A stretch of 33,389 nucleotides of DNA from Alphaproteobacteria bacterium (GCA_030041385.1 JASHNY010000149.1:1-33389); one strand, 5' to 3'; shown: positions 22,925 through 30,243, counted from the first letter of the stretch. Numbers and translations are program-made. Notes: a model not told the origin generated them from the letters alone.

Positions 22925-23686
22925 ATGGCGGAACGGCAGGCCCTGGCGGGCAAGGTCGCGATCGTGACCGGGTCGGGCAAGAACATCGGCAAATGCATCG
23001 CCGAGGCGTTGGCCGCTGAAGGTGCGGCAGTCGTCATCAACGGCCGCGGCGACCGCGCCATCGTCGAAAACACGGCCAGCGCGATCAACCAGGCGGGCGG
23101 CCGAGCGATGCCGTTCATCGCGGACATCTCCAAGCCCGATGCGGTCGCGGCGATGGTGGCAGCGACGGTCAAGGAATTCGGCGGCGTCGACATCGCGGTC
23201 GGCAATGCCGGGCTGCGGCGCCAGACGCCGTTTCTCGAGATGAGCTTCGAGGAATGGCACGAGATCCTGTCGGTCGCGCTCGACGGCGCCTTCATCCTGG
23301 CGAAGGCGACGGTGCCGGAGATGATCAAGCGCGGCGGTGGCACGCTGATCGGCCTGTCGGGCGTATCGCACCATGCCGGCTCGGTCGGACGGGTCCATGT
23401 CAACGCCTCGAAAGCCGGGCTCGAAGGGCTGATGCGCGGTCTCGCCAAGGAATTGGCGCCGCACAACATCACCGCCAACACGGTGGCGCCGGGCTCCATC
23501 GACACGGTGCGCGGCCCCTCGGCCGGCGGCCCCGGCGGGCGCGGCCACTCCGGTTCGATCCCGCTCGGCCGCCAAGGACGGCCCGAGGAGATCGCAGCCA
23601 TGGTCGCCTTTCTTGCCGGCCCCAACGGCCGCTACATCACCGGCCAGACGATCCACGTCAACGGCGGCCTGTTTTTCGGAAAATAG
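22925..23686 (+). CDS. SDR-family protein lacking the catalytic Tyr and Asn
   Basis: A 253-residue protein with an SDR Rossmann fold: TGSGKNIGK (15-23), VGNAG (92-96), LAPHNITANTVAPGSIDT and the C-terminal GQTIHVNGG. The catalytic Ser is present (S145 in LIGLSGVSHH) and Lys is K163, but the Tyr four residues before Lys is V159 (HVNASK), and the Asn normally in the VNLxG segment is A118 (VALDG). H158 sits beside the missing Tyr. NAD(P) binding is likely; classical dehydrogenation by Tyr is not. The start ATG 22925 is set by GGAGGAAGG four nt upstream. It is divergent from the exosortase-like gene and paralogous to the SDR at 27878-28630. It may be a non-canonical reductase, an epimerase-like enzyme or a sensor. 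Confidence 0.88.
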   Translation: MAERQALAGKVAIVTGSGKNIGKCIAEALAAEGAAVVINGRGDRAIVENTASAINQAGGRAMPFIADISKPDAVAAMVAATVKEFGGVDIAVGNAGLRRQTPFLEMSFEEWHEILSVALDGAFILAKATVPEMIKRGGGTLIGLSGVSHHAGSVGRVHVNASKAGLEGLMRGLAKELAPHNITANTVAPGSIDTVRGPSAGGPGGRGHSGSIPLGRQGRPEEIAAMVAFLAGPNGRYITGQTIHVNGGLFFGK

Positions 23687-23716
23687 TCCGCCTCGCCAGA
23701 CCGGCAGCCAGGCGGA

Positions 23717-23742
23717 ACCGGGCGGCGAATTCGCCGCCCGGT
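23717..23742. terminator. Perfect 26-nt palindrome between convergent genes
   Basis: Two 13-nt arms (ACCGGGCGGCGAA and its exact complement) meet at a central GAATTC with no loop. It lies between the convergent stops of the SDR (23686) and the micro-lipoprotein (23756). As RNA it would form a very stable stem from either strand and could act as a bidirectional terminator or mRNA end protector. There is no T-tract. Confidence 0.5.
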
Positions 23743-23755
23743 CGCACCGACTAGC

Positions 23756-23908
23756 CTAGCCTTTCGGTGATGATGCCGGCATCGGCACCGCCCCGTGTTG
23801 CATCGGCATTTGAGCCGAACCCGGCGCTGCCGGTGGTGGTGGCGGTGGGGTCTGCTCCGCACAGGCCACAACGCCGAGGACAGCACACAGCAATAGAGCC
23901 TTAAGCAT
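23756..23908 (-). CDS. Pro-rich micro-lipoprotein (50 residues)
   Basis: A 50-residue lipoprotein. The leader MLKALLLCAVLGVVAC has lipobox VVAC with C16 as the lipid site. The mature part is Pro-rich (six consecutive Pro at 21-26) and contains Met/Gln/His (MPMQHGAVPMP), a composition sometimes associated with metal binding, although that is only suggestive. The start ATG 23908 has GGAGG five nt upstream, strong support for a real gene despite its length. It converges with the SDR gene and is divergent from the MFS transporter across 233 nt. No family recognised. Confidence 0.72.
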   Translation of the reverse strand: MLKALLLCAVLGVVACAEQTPPPPPPAAPGSAQMPMQHGAVPMPASSPKG

Positions 23909-24141
23909 GGTTCCTCCCTGTTCGCTAGTTTTTGGTTGGCTAACGCAAAGCATCTGGAGCCTCTCGTTAATAAGACAAGGGGGCTGCCGCGCGCGGTGAT
24001 CGCCCTGCTTTGCATCCCGATGACCTGTGTCCAAAAAAGCGCGATGCCATGCGGCTTCGTCGGTTGCCGGGTAGCAGTCGGCGCGCTATCAGGGACGGCT
24101 CTGCCCAAAACGCGGGCAATGGCCGATCGAGGAGACACCGG

Positions 24142-25425
24142 ATGCCGGATTCCGGAGTGGTGACGCGGGATCCGAACGCAGGCGCGCGACGGCGCGCCCA
24201 TGCCGCCTCGACACCCGGCTCATGGACCGCGGCCGCGGTCGCGCTGGCGATCTTGTCGTTCTCCTATGGCTCGCCGTTGCTGGTCGTCGTCGGGTTGAAG
24301 CCGATTACCGCGGGGCTCGGCAGCACCCGCGAAATCGTCGTCTTGGCGGCGGCGCTGAGCTGGGTCGGCACCGGGCTCGGCGGCATTCTGATGGGCTGGC
24401 TGGCGGACCGGATCGGCATCCGCCGCACGGTCGTGCTCGGTGCGCTGATGATCGCGGCCGGCCTTGCCGTCTCGGCGACCGGCAGCCTCTGGGCGCTGCT
24501 GATCGGCCACGGGCTGCTGCTCGGGCTGCTCGGAAACGGGGCGATGATGCCGCCGCTGATGGTCTATGTCAGCCGCTGGTTCGAGGCGCGGCGCGGCACG
24601 GCGCTGGCGCTGATCTCCTCCGGCCAATATGTCGGCGGCATGGTATGGCCGAGCCTGTTCGAGCACGCGATGGCGCGGTACGGCTGGCAGGCGACGATGC
24701 TCAGCTACGGCGTGTTCTGCGCGGCCGCGATCGTGCCGCTGGCGTTGCTGTTCCTGCACCCCGCCCCCGATGCCGGGGCGATGCCATCCGAAATGGTCGT
24801 TACGCATAAACAGGTGCGGCGCCGGGTTCTGGGGCTGCCGGCGAACCTGGTCATGGCGGTGCTGTGCATGGCCGGGTTCTGCTGCTGCGTCCCGATGGCG
24901 CTGCCGCAAAGCCATCTCGTCGCGTTTTGCAGCGACGTCGGCATCTCGGCGGCGGGCGGCGCGGCGATGCTTTCGGTGTTGCAGGCCTGCGCCTTTGCCA
25001 GCCGCCAGTTCTGGGGCTGGGTTGCCGACCGCATCGGCGGGTTGCCGACCCTGCTGATGGGATCGGCGTGCCAGGCCCTGGCGATCGTGGCCTTTTCGCT
25101 GACCCAGAACGAGGCCGGGCTGTTCGCGATCTCCGCCGCGTTCGGCCTCGGCTTCAGCGGGATCGTGCCGGCTTATGTGTTGATCGTGCGCGAACTCTAC
25201 CCATCGAGCGAGGCATCATGGCGAGTGCCGCTGGTGTTGTTCGTCAGCATGGGCGGCATGGCGTTCGGCAGCTGGTGGGCCGGGGTGCTGTACGACCATT
25301 TCGGCTTTTACGGCCCCGCCTTCGCCTCCGGCGCCGTCTTCAACCTCGCCAACCTGACGCTGGTCGGCTTCCTGACCCTGCGGCACGGCTGGGGCCGCGG
25401 CGGGATGCGCGAAGCGGCGGCGTAG
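24142..25425 (+). CDS. MFS transporter, monocarboxylate/OFA-like
   Basis: A 427-residue, 12-helix MFS carrier. The loop motif GWLADRIGIRRT follows helix 2, and YVSRWFEARRGTALALISSGQYVGGMVWP (about 155-180) matches the signature of the MCT/oxalate-formate-antiporter group. GWVADRIGG follows helix 8. Members of that group move small mono- and dicarboxylates such as lactate, oxalate or related hydroxy acids. This fits the hydroxy-acid enzyme cluster that begins 117 nt downstream on the opposite strand, although the link is inference. The start ATG 24142 has GAGGAG seven nt upstream; the frame extends to 24010 without support. The 233-nt upstream gap shows no convincing promoter. Confidence 0.9.
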   Translation: MPDSGVVTRDPNAGARRRAHAASTPGSWTAAAVALAILSFSYGSPLLVVVGLKPITAGLGSTREIVVLAAALSWVGTGLGGILMGWLADRIGIRRTVVLGALMIAAGLAVSATGSLWALLIGHGLLLGLLGNGAMMPPLMVYVSRWFEARRGTALALISSGQYVGGMVWPSLFEHAMARYGWQATMLSYGVFCAAAIVPLALLFLHPAPDAGAMPSEMVVTHKQVRRRVLGLPANLVMAVLCMAGFCCCVPMALPQSHLVAFCSDVGISAAGGAAMLSVLQACAFASRQFWGWVADRIGGLPTLLMGSACQALAIVAFSLTQNEAGLFAISAAFGLGFSGIVPAYVLIVRELYPSSEASWRVPLVLFVSMGGMAFGSWWAGVLYDHFGFYGPAFASGAVFNLANLTLVGFLTLRHGWGRGGMREAAA

Positions 25426-25437
25426 CCTTTCGCCCGG

Positions 25438-25534
25438 TCATTGCGAGCGCGGCGAAGCAATCTCGGGCAATAACGGATCGCCCGCCGAGATTGCTTCATC
25501 TCCGCGGGTCAGGCCCGCGGGTTCTCGCAATGAC
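25438..25534. repeat. Dispersed repeat, inverted double copy
   Basis: The left arm (25438-25466, TCATTGCGAG...GAAGCAATCTCGG) and right arm (25485-25534, CCGAGATTGCTTC...CTCGCAATGAC) are inverted copies of the element seen singly at 3763-3797. The right arm carries an extra 7-bp hairpin, CCGCGGG-TCAGG-CCCGCGG (25502-25520). It fills the gap between the convergent MFS and hydroxy-acid oxidase genes and could form one long cruciform or terminator structure. Confidence 0.75.
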
Positions 25535-25542
25535 GCCTCGAG

Positions 25543-26736
25543 TCAGCGGTTGCGCTGCCAGTCGTCCTGCCACAGGAAATCGGGGCCCAATTGGTCGAGG
25601 CTCGGGCAGCCGATCTGGCCCATGACCAGGTCGATCTCGCCGCGGAAGATGTCGACCGCCTTCTTGACCCCGTCGAGCCCACCGGCGACCGCGCCGTACA
25701 ATGTCGGACGACCGAAAAAGCAGAACTCGGCGCCGAGGCACAGCGCGATCAGGATATCGGCGCCGCGGCGCACGCCGCTATCGAGCATGACCGTCATCCT
25801 GTCGCCGACCGCGCGCTTTACCGCCGGCAACACGTCGAGCGATGCCGGCGCCTGGTCGAGTTGCCGGGCGCCGTGGTTCGACACGATAATGCCGTCGCAG
25901 CCGATCTCGGCGCAGCGGATCGCGTCAGCCGGGCTCATGATGCCTTTGACGATCAGCTTGCGCGGGAACAGCTTGCGGTAGTGCTCCAATTCCCGCCAGG
26001 TCTGGGCATGCGCCGGCACCTGCGCCCGGTTGAACTTGATCGTATCTTCCGGGGTCGCGCCATTGGGCAGGTAGGGCAGCCAGTTGCCGAGTGCCGGGGT
26101 GCCGCCGTGCTTGATGTATTCCATGACCCAGCCGGGATGGGTCATCGCCTCGGCCAACAATGACGGCTTGAGGCTCAGGGCGGCGCGCAGCCAGTTGCCG
26201 CGGATGTTGGCGTAGCCGTTGCGGGTGTTGCGCTCGCGCTTGGAATGCACCGGCACATCGACGGTCAAGACCAGCGCATTAAGGCCCGCATCGGCGGTGC
26301 GCTTGATCAGGTCGTCGGAGATCTTGCCGTCCCTCGCGGCGTAGAGCTGGTACCAGGCGTTGTTCGGCGCGACCTTGGCCGCATCCTCGATCGTCTGGTT
26401 GCTGGCGCCCGACATGATGTAGGGGATGTTGGCCTCGCGCGCTGCCTCGGCCAGCATCATGTCGGCGCCGCGGCGGAACAGCCCGGCACTGCCGGTCGGG
26501 GAGATGCCGAACGGGCTGGAGAATTTCTGGCCGAAGATCGTCTGCGACTGGTCGCGCTTCGACACATCGACGAGGTAGCGCGGCAGCAGGTGATGCTTCT
26601 TGAAGGCTTCGGTGTTGCGGTCGAGCCCGCGCTCGTCTTCGAGCCCGCCCTCGATGAAGTCAAAGGCGACCTTGGGCAGGCGCCGCTTCGCCATCCGGTG
26701 CAAGTCTTCGATATTGATGGCGTCGTTCAGTCTCAT
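25543..26736 (-). CDS. FMN-dependent alpha-hydroxy-acid oxidase/dehydrogenase, copy 1
   Basis: A 397-residue FMN TIM-barrel enzyme of the glycolate oxidase/LldD/MdlB family. Catalytic residues are Y132 (WYQLYAARD), D160 (LTVDVPV), K264 (LIVKGIMSP), H288 and R291 (SNHGARQLD). The FMN-site segments DSGVRRGADI and GRPTLYG are intact. The N-terminal Tyr that binds the substrate carboxylate in spinach glycolate oxidase (Tyr24) is F27 here (AFDFIEGG), as in copy 2. EGGLEDERG resembles mandelate dehydrogenases. The enzyme oxidises an L-2-hydroxy acid to the 2-oxo acid. The start ATG 26736 has AAGGAG eight nt upstream. It follows the dehydrogenase gene after 175 nt and may have its own promoter, since it shares an upstream motif with copy 2. 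Confidence 0.92.
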   Translation of the reverse strand: MRLNDAINIEDLHRMAKRRLPKVAFDFIEGGLEDERGLDRNTEAFKKHHLLPRYLVDVSKRDQSQTIFGQKFSSPFGISPTGSAGLFRRGADMMLAEAAREANIPYIMSGASNQTIEDAAKVAPNNAWYQLYAARDGKISDDLIKRTADAGLNALVLTVDVPVHSKRERNTRNGYANIRGNWLRAALSLKPSLLAEAMTHPGWVMEYIKHGGTPALGNWLPYLPNGATPEDTIKFNRAQVPAHAQTWRELEHYRKLFPRKLIVKGIMSPADAIRCAEIGCDGIIVSNHGARQLDQAPASLDVLPAVKRAVGDRMTVMLDSGVRRGADILIALCLGAEFCFFGRPTLYGAVAGGLDGVKKAVDIFRGEIDLVMGQIGCPSLDQLGPDFLWQDDWQRNR

Positions 26737-26787
26737 TCCGGTGTGCTCCTTCGCCGGCGCGCAGGCCGCCAAGTCTCGGCCACAATG

Positions 26788-26800
26788 GCGCATTTCTGCG
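26788..26800. promoter_or_regulatory. Motif GCGCATTTCTGCG upstream of oxidase copy 1
   Basis: Thirteen nt identical, apart from one base, to GCGCATTTCCGCG at 30205-30217 upstream of oxidase copy 2. It is semi-palindromic (GCGCA ... TGCGC) and lies about 50-65 nt before the start codon. It could be a shared operator or leftover homology from the gene duplication. Confidence 0.4.
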
Positions 26801-26911
26801 CAGCGCGACAACGCGGAATCGCGCCGCGCGCAGCAGCCGCGCGCCGGGTGCAATCATTTTGAGAGGCCCGTCTGCCCGCGGCCGGGATCTCCATCGCCCG
26901 TGCGGGCCCGT

Positions 26912-27847
26912 TCAGTATCCCGTCGCCTTGTCGACTTCCTGCAACAGCCGGCCGCCGGCCTCGACATTGCGGATATTCGCGGCGATCTCGGTAACGAGCT
27001 GGGCCACGGTCGGCCGCCGGGCGACGTGCGGCATCACCGTGACCTTGGGATGCAGCCATAGCGGGCTGTTTTGCGGCAGCGGCTCGGGCCACAACGCGTC
27101 GAGCGCGGCATAGGCCAACTGCCCCGAATCGAGCGCCTGGATCAGGTCAGCATCGACGACGTGCTTGCCGCGGCCGACATTGATCAGCATCGCCCCCTTC
27201 GGCATCATCGCAAAGGTGCGGGCGCAGAAGATGCCCTCGGTCTCCCGCGTCAGCGGCAACAGGCAGACGGCGATGTCGGTCTGGTTCAGAAACGGTTCGA
27301 GCTGGCCGGGGCCGTGAAAGATCGGGATCTCTTCGCCCTCGCGCGGATTGCGCACCCAGGCCGAAACCGGGAAGCCGAGCGACTTCAGCACCAGCGCCGG
27401 CCCCTTCGCCATCATGCCGTAGCCGAGAAAGCCGACGCGCCGCTGCTCGGGGCGGACGATCGTCGTGCGGCGCCATTCGCGATTGGCCTGCGCCTGCTGA
27501 TAGCCGGGCATGTCGCGATGAAAGCGCAGGACATGCATGACGACATACTCGGTCATCATCGGGTCGCCGCCCGGCGGCTCGATCTTGCCGAGCGGCACCT
27601 TCGGCAATCGCGGATGGTTGACGAAGGTCTCAACTCCGGCCGAGCGGCTGAACATCGCCTTCAGTTTCGGGAACTCGGGCAGAATATCGAAATTCGGGTG
27701 CATGAAGGCGAGATATTCGATCTCGTCCAGCTTGTTCGCCTCCGGCCAGATGCGGATTTCCATCTCGGGCAGCTGCTCGGCAAACGTGTCGCGCCACAGC
27801 TTCGTGTTGCCGATGTACTTGTCGAGATCGACGATCAGCAGCGCCAT
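26912..27847 (-). CDS. D-2-hydroxyacid dehydrogenase, GhrA-like glyoxylate/hydroxypyruvate reductase type
   Basis: A 311-residue NAD(P)-dependent D-isomer 2-hydroxyacid dehydrogenase. The Rossmann motif is GFLGYGMMAKG, with Ala replacing the third Gly. The Arg of INVGRGKHV, the Glu of LDALWPEPLP and the His of VTVMPHVARRP form the catalytic Arg-Glu-His set. LPLTRETEGIF is typical of the GhrA branch, which reduces glyoxylate, hydroxypyruvate and similar 2-oxo acids to D-hydroxy acids. The start ATG 27847 has GGGAG upstream. It sits 30 nt after the SDR in a same-strand unit between the two L-hydroxy-acid oxidases, which would give the cell enzymes for both stereoisomers of one substrate class (inference). 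Confidence 0.92.
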   Translation of the reverse strand: MALLIVDLDKYIGNTKLWRDTFAEQLPEMEIRIWPEANKLDEIEYLAFMHPNFDILPEFPKLKAMFSRSAGVETFVNHPRLPKVPLGKIEPPGGDPMMTEYVVMHVLRFHRDMPGYQQAQANREWRRTTIVRPEQRRVGFLGYGMMAKGPALVLKSLGFPVSAWVRNPREGEEIPIFHGPGQLEPFLNQTDIAVCLLPLTRETEGIFCARTFAMMPKGAMLINVGRGKHVVDADLIQALDSGQLAYAALDALWPEPLPQNSPLWLHPKVTVMPHVARRPTVAQLVTEIAANIRNVEAGGRLLQEVDKATGY

Positions 27848-27877
27848 CTTTGTCTCCCGCCGCAACGTTCTTATGGC

Positions 27878-28630
27878 TCAGTAATAATTGGCGCCGCCGT
27901 TGACGTGGATCGTCTGGCCGGTGATGAAGCCGCCATCGTCCCCGACCAGGAACAGGCAGGTCGCGGCAATCTCGTCGATCTTGCCCTGCCGCCCGAGCGG
28001 AATGCCGGCGGCGTCGGGCGGGCGGCCGCCGTACCATTCCGGGTTGTCGCGCCGCGTGTCGATGCTGCCCGGGGAGACGACGTTGACCCGGATGTTGTGC
28101 GGGGCGAATTCCGAGGCGAGGCCGCGGGCGAGACCGACCAGCGCCATCTTCGCCGCCGACAGGTGCGCCCGTCCGCTGCCGCGGCCCGAATAGGCGCCGT
28201 CGCCGACGAAAAACAGGATGCGGCCGTATTTGTTCTCGACCATCGGGCCGATCAGCGCGCGCGTCAGGTAGAGCGCGCCGTCGAGCACGACGCCGCGGAC
28301 CAGCTCCCAATCCGCGTCGGTCAACTCGCGGAACGATTTGTGCGGGCGGATCGCTGCGTTGTTGATCAGGATGTCGACACGGCCGAATTCGGCGAGCGCC
28401 TTGGCCGCCATCGCCTCGACCTGGGCCTTGTTCGCCATGTCGGCGAGCACCCCGACCGCCTTGACGCCGCGTTCCTGCGCCTCGCGCACGACGGTGTTCA
28501 GCTCCTGCTCGTTGGCCCGGGCGTTGACGACGACGTTGACCCCCTGCTCGGCCAGTTTAAGCACCGTCGCGCGCCCGATATTGCGTCCTGAGCCGGTGAC
28601 CAGCGCGACCTTGCCCGCAAGCGTGCCCAT
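27878..28630 (-). CDS. SDR-family protein with the catalytic Asn, Ser and Tyr replaced
   Basis: A 250-residue SDR-fold protein. The cofactor part is conventional: TGSGRNIGR (12-20), a NNAAIRP strand end, EFAPHNIRVNVVSPGSIDT and GQTIHVNGG. The active site is not. Counting back from K161 (HLSAAK), the Tyr position is L157 and the Ser position is G143 (FFVGDGAY), and the Asn position in VVLDG is Val. H156 precedes the Tyr position, exactly as in the paralog at 22925-23686 (GRxH pattern). NAD(P) binding is plausible, but standard SDR chemistry is not. The start ATG 28630 has AGGGGGAA upstream. It lies 12 nt after the ABM gene in the hydroxy-acid cluster. Confidence 0.9.
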   Translation of the reverse strand: MGTLAGKVALVTGSGRNIGRATVLKLAEQGVNVVVNARANEQELNTVVREAQERGVKAVGVLADMANKAQVEAMAAKALAEFGRVDILINNAAIRPHKSFRELTDADWELVRGVVLDGALYLTRALIGPMVENKYGRILFFVGDGAYSGRGSGRAHLSAAKMALVGLARGLASEFAPHNIRVNVVSPGSIDTRRDNPEWYGGRPPDAAGIPLGRQGKIDEIAATCLFLVGDDGGFITGQTIHVNGGANYY

Positions 28631-28642
28631 GTGCCGTTCCCC

Positions 28643-28960
28643 CTATGGCTTGAACCAGTAATCCGCCGACGCCGGAAACACCGTGGTGCATCGCGTCGCC
28701 TGGGCCGGGCCGTCAAGCGTGTCGGCGGCCGCACGCCAAACCGCGTAATGCGGCGCCGCGCGATGCGCCTCGAGCGCCGCCTCGTCCCGGTAGACCTCGT
28801 AAAAGTAATAGACGTTCGGGTCCTGCTGGTCCTGCAGCACGTTGAACCGCGCGCAGCCCGGCTCGTCGCGCTCGGAGCCGAGCGCATCGACCTCGATCGC
28901 CTTCAGAAAATCGCCACGCCGCTCCGGCTTGACCTTGACCCGTACCCATATCGCGATCAT
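28643..28960 (-). CDS. ABM-domain (antibiotic biosynthesis monooxygenase / YgiN-like) protein
   Basis: A 105-residue single-domain dimeric alpha-beta barrel protein. IAIWVRVKVKPERRGDFLKAI, DEPGCARFNVLQDQQDPNVYYFYEVYRDEAALEAH and the following Pro/His segment are the core ABM signature. Members include the quinol monooxygenase YgiN and cofactor-free monooxygenases that act on phenolic substrates; others have unknown roles. GGGAGG lies seven nt before ATG 28960. It is 12 nt downstream of oxidase copy 2 and 12 nt upstream of the SDR, so it is firmly part of the operon. Its role in a hydroxy-acid pathway is not evident and could point to an aromatic substrate. Confidence 0.9.
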   Translation of the reverse strand: MIAIWVRVKVKPERRGDFLKAIEVDALGSERDEPGCARFNVLQDQQDPNVYYFYEVYRDEAALEAHRAAPHYAVWRAAADTLDGPAQATRCTTVFPASADYWFKP

Positions 28961-28972
28961 TGCCGACCTCCC

Positions 28973-30166
28973 TCAGCGATTGCGCTGCCACTCATCTTGC
29001 CACAAGAAATCGGGGCCCAATTGATCGAGGCTCGGGCAGCCGATCTGGCCCATGACCAGGTCGATCTCGTTGACGAAGATGTCGATCGCCTTCTTGACCC
29101 CGGGCAACCCGCCGGCCGCGGCACCGTACAATGTCGGCCGACCCATGAAGCAGAAATCGGCGCCGAGGCACAGCGCGATCAATATGTCGGCCCCGCGCCG
29201 CACGCCGCTGTCGAGCAGCAGCGTCAACTTGTCGCCGACCTGCTGCCGGATCGCCGGCAAGACGTCGAGCGAGCCCGGCGCCTGGTCGAGCTGGCGGCCG
29301 CCATGATTGGAAACAAGGATGCCGTCGCAACCGACATCGAGCGCGCGTTGCGCATCGGCCGGGCTCATGATGCCTTTGACGACAAGCGCGCGCGGAAACA
29401 GTTTGCGGTAGGCTTCGAGATCGCGCCACGTCTGCGCGTTGAAGGGGCGCACCGACGAGGCGAATTTGTAGACCTCCTCGGCGTCCGACCCGGCCGGCGC
29501 ATAAGGCTGCCAGTTGCCGAGCATCGGCGTGCCGCCGCCGCGGCGGAAATACTCGACAATCCAGCCCGGATGGGTCATCGCCTCGGCGAGGATCGAAGGT
29601 TTGAGGCTCAGCGCCTGCAACAGCCCGCCGCGGACATTGGCAAACCCGTTGCGGATGTTGCGCTCGCGCTTCGAGCCGACCGGGGTATCGACGGTCAGTA
29701 CCAGCGCCCCCAGTCCCGCATCGGCGGTGCGCTTGATCAGGTCGGCGTTGATCTCCGGCTTCCTCGCGGCATAGAGCTGATACCAGTGGTTCTTTGGCGC
29801 GACCTTGGCCGCCGCCTCGATCGCATCGTTGCTGGCGCCCGACATGATATAAGGGATGTTGGCGTCGCGCGCCGCCTCGGCCAGCATCAGGTCGGCGTGA
29901 TAGCGGAACAGCCCTGCCCCGCCCGTCGGCGAGATGCCGAACGGGCTTGAAAACTTCTGGCCGAAGATCGTCCTCGTCTGGTCGCGAACCGACACGTCGA
30001 CGAGATAGCGCGGCAACAGCCGATGCTTGTGAAACGCCGAGGTATTCGTCTCCAGCCCGCGCTCGTCTTCGAGACCGCCCTCGATGAAATCGAAGGCGAT
30101 CTTCGGCAGGCGACGTTTCGCCATGCGGTGCAGGTCTTCGATATTGACGACATCGTCGAGCTTCAT
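28973..30166 (-). CDS. FMN-dependent alpha-hydroxy-acid oxidase/dehydrogenase, copy 2
   Basis: A 397-residue paralog of the enzyme at 25543-26736, identical in length and very similar throughout, including an identical QLGPDFLWQD segment near the C-terminus. Catalytic residues are conserved (WYQLYAARK, LTVDTPVGSKRE, LVVKGIMSP, SNHGGRQLD), and here the usual SNHGGRQ is kept where copy 1 has SNHGARQ. The glycolate oxidase Tyr24 position is again Phe (AFDFIEGG). It differs from copy 1 in the loop around 205-245 (RRGGGTPMLGN..., SSVRPFNAQ), where substrate-covering loop 4 lies, so substrate range may differ. The start ATG 30166 has GGGGAG nine nt upstream; GTG 30175 is an alternative. First gene of the five-gene cluster. 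Confidence 0.92.
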   Translation of the reverse strand: MKLDDVVNIEDLHRMAKRRLPKIAFDFIEGGLEDERGLETNTSAFHKHRLLPRYLVDVSVRDQTRTIFGQKFSSPFGISPTGGAGLFRYHADLMLAEAARDANIPYIMSGASNDAIEAAAKVAPKNHWYQLYAARKPEINADLIKRTADAGLGALVLTVDTPVGSKRERNIRNGFANVRGGLLQALSLKPSILAEAMTHPGWIVEYFRRGGGTPMLGNWQPYAPAGSDAEEVYKFASSVRPFNAQTWRDLEAYRKLFPRALVVKGIMSPADAQRALDVGCDGILVSNHGGRQLDQAPGSLDVLPAIRQQVGDKLTLLLDSGVRRGADILIALCLGADFCFMGRPTLYGAAAGGLPGVKKAIDIFVNEIDLVMGQIGCPSLDQLGPDFLWQDEWQRNR

Positions 30167-30180
30167 CGGCGTCACTCCCC

Positions 30181-30217
30181 CAAAGCTTTGTTGCCGAGAG
30201 GATCGCGCATTTCCGCG
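30181..30217. promoter_or_regulatory. Palindromes upstream of oxidase copy 2, including the shared motif
   Basis: The 77-nt gap upstream of the operon holds a perfect palindrome CAAAGCTTTG (30181-30190) and the motif GCGCATTTCCGCG (30205-30217), which overlaps an inverted repeat ATCGCG-CATTTC-CGCGAT (30202-30219). The second motif recurs upstream of oxidase copy 1 with one mismatch. These are candidate operator elements for the hydroxy-acid cluster; no regulator gene is adjacent. Confidence 0.4.
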
Positions 30218-30243
30218 ATGGGCAGAACTGCGTTGTGCGGCGG

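Noticed and set aside
19846-23908. A PEP-CTERM-like cargo protein for the exosortase
   Set aside because: None of the neighbouring proteins ends in a motif, transmembrane helix and basic cluster; the Pro-rich lipoprotein and the solute-binding protein do not qualify.
27071-29950. Two long plus-strand frames opposite the hydroxy-acid cluster
   Set aside because: Shadows of dehydrogenase, SDR and oxidase genes; no ribosome sites or domains.
25543-30166. Composite transposon bounded by the two oxidase copies
   Set aside because: The copies are same-strand, diverged metabolic genes with separate upstream regions; no transposase, terminal repeats or target duplication.
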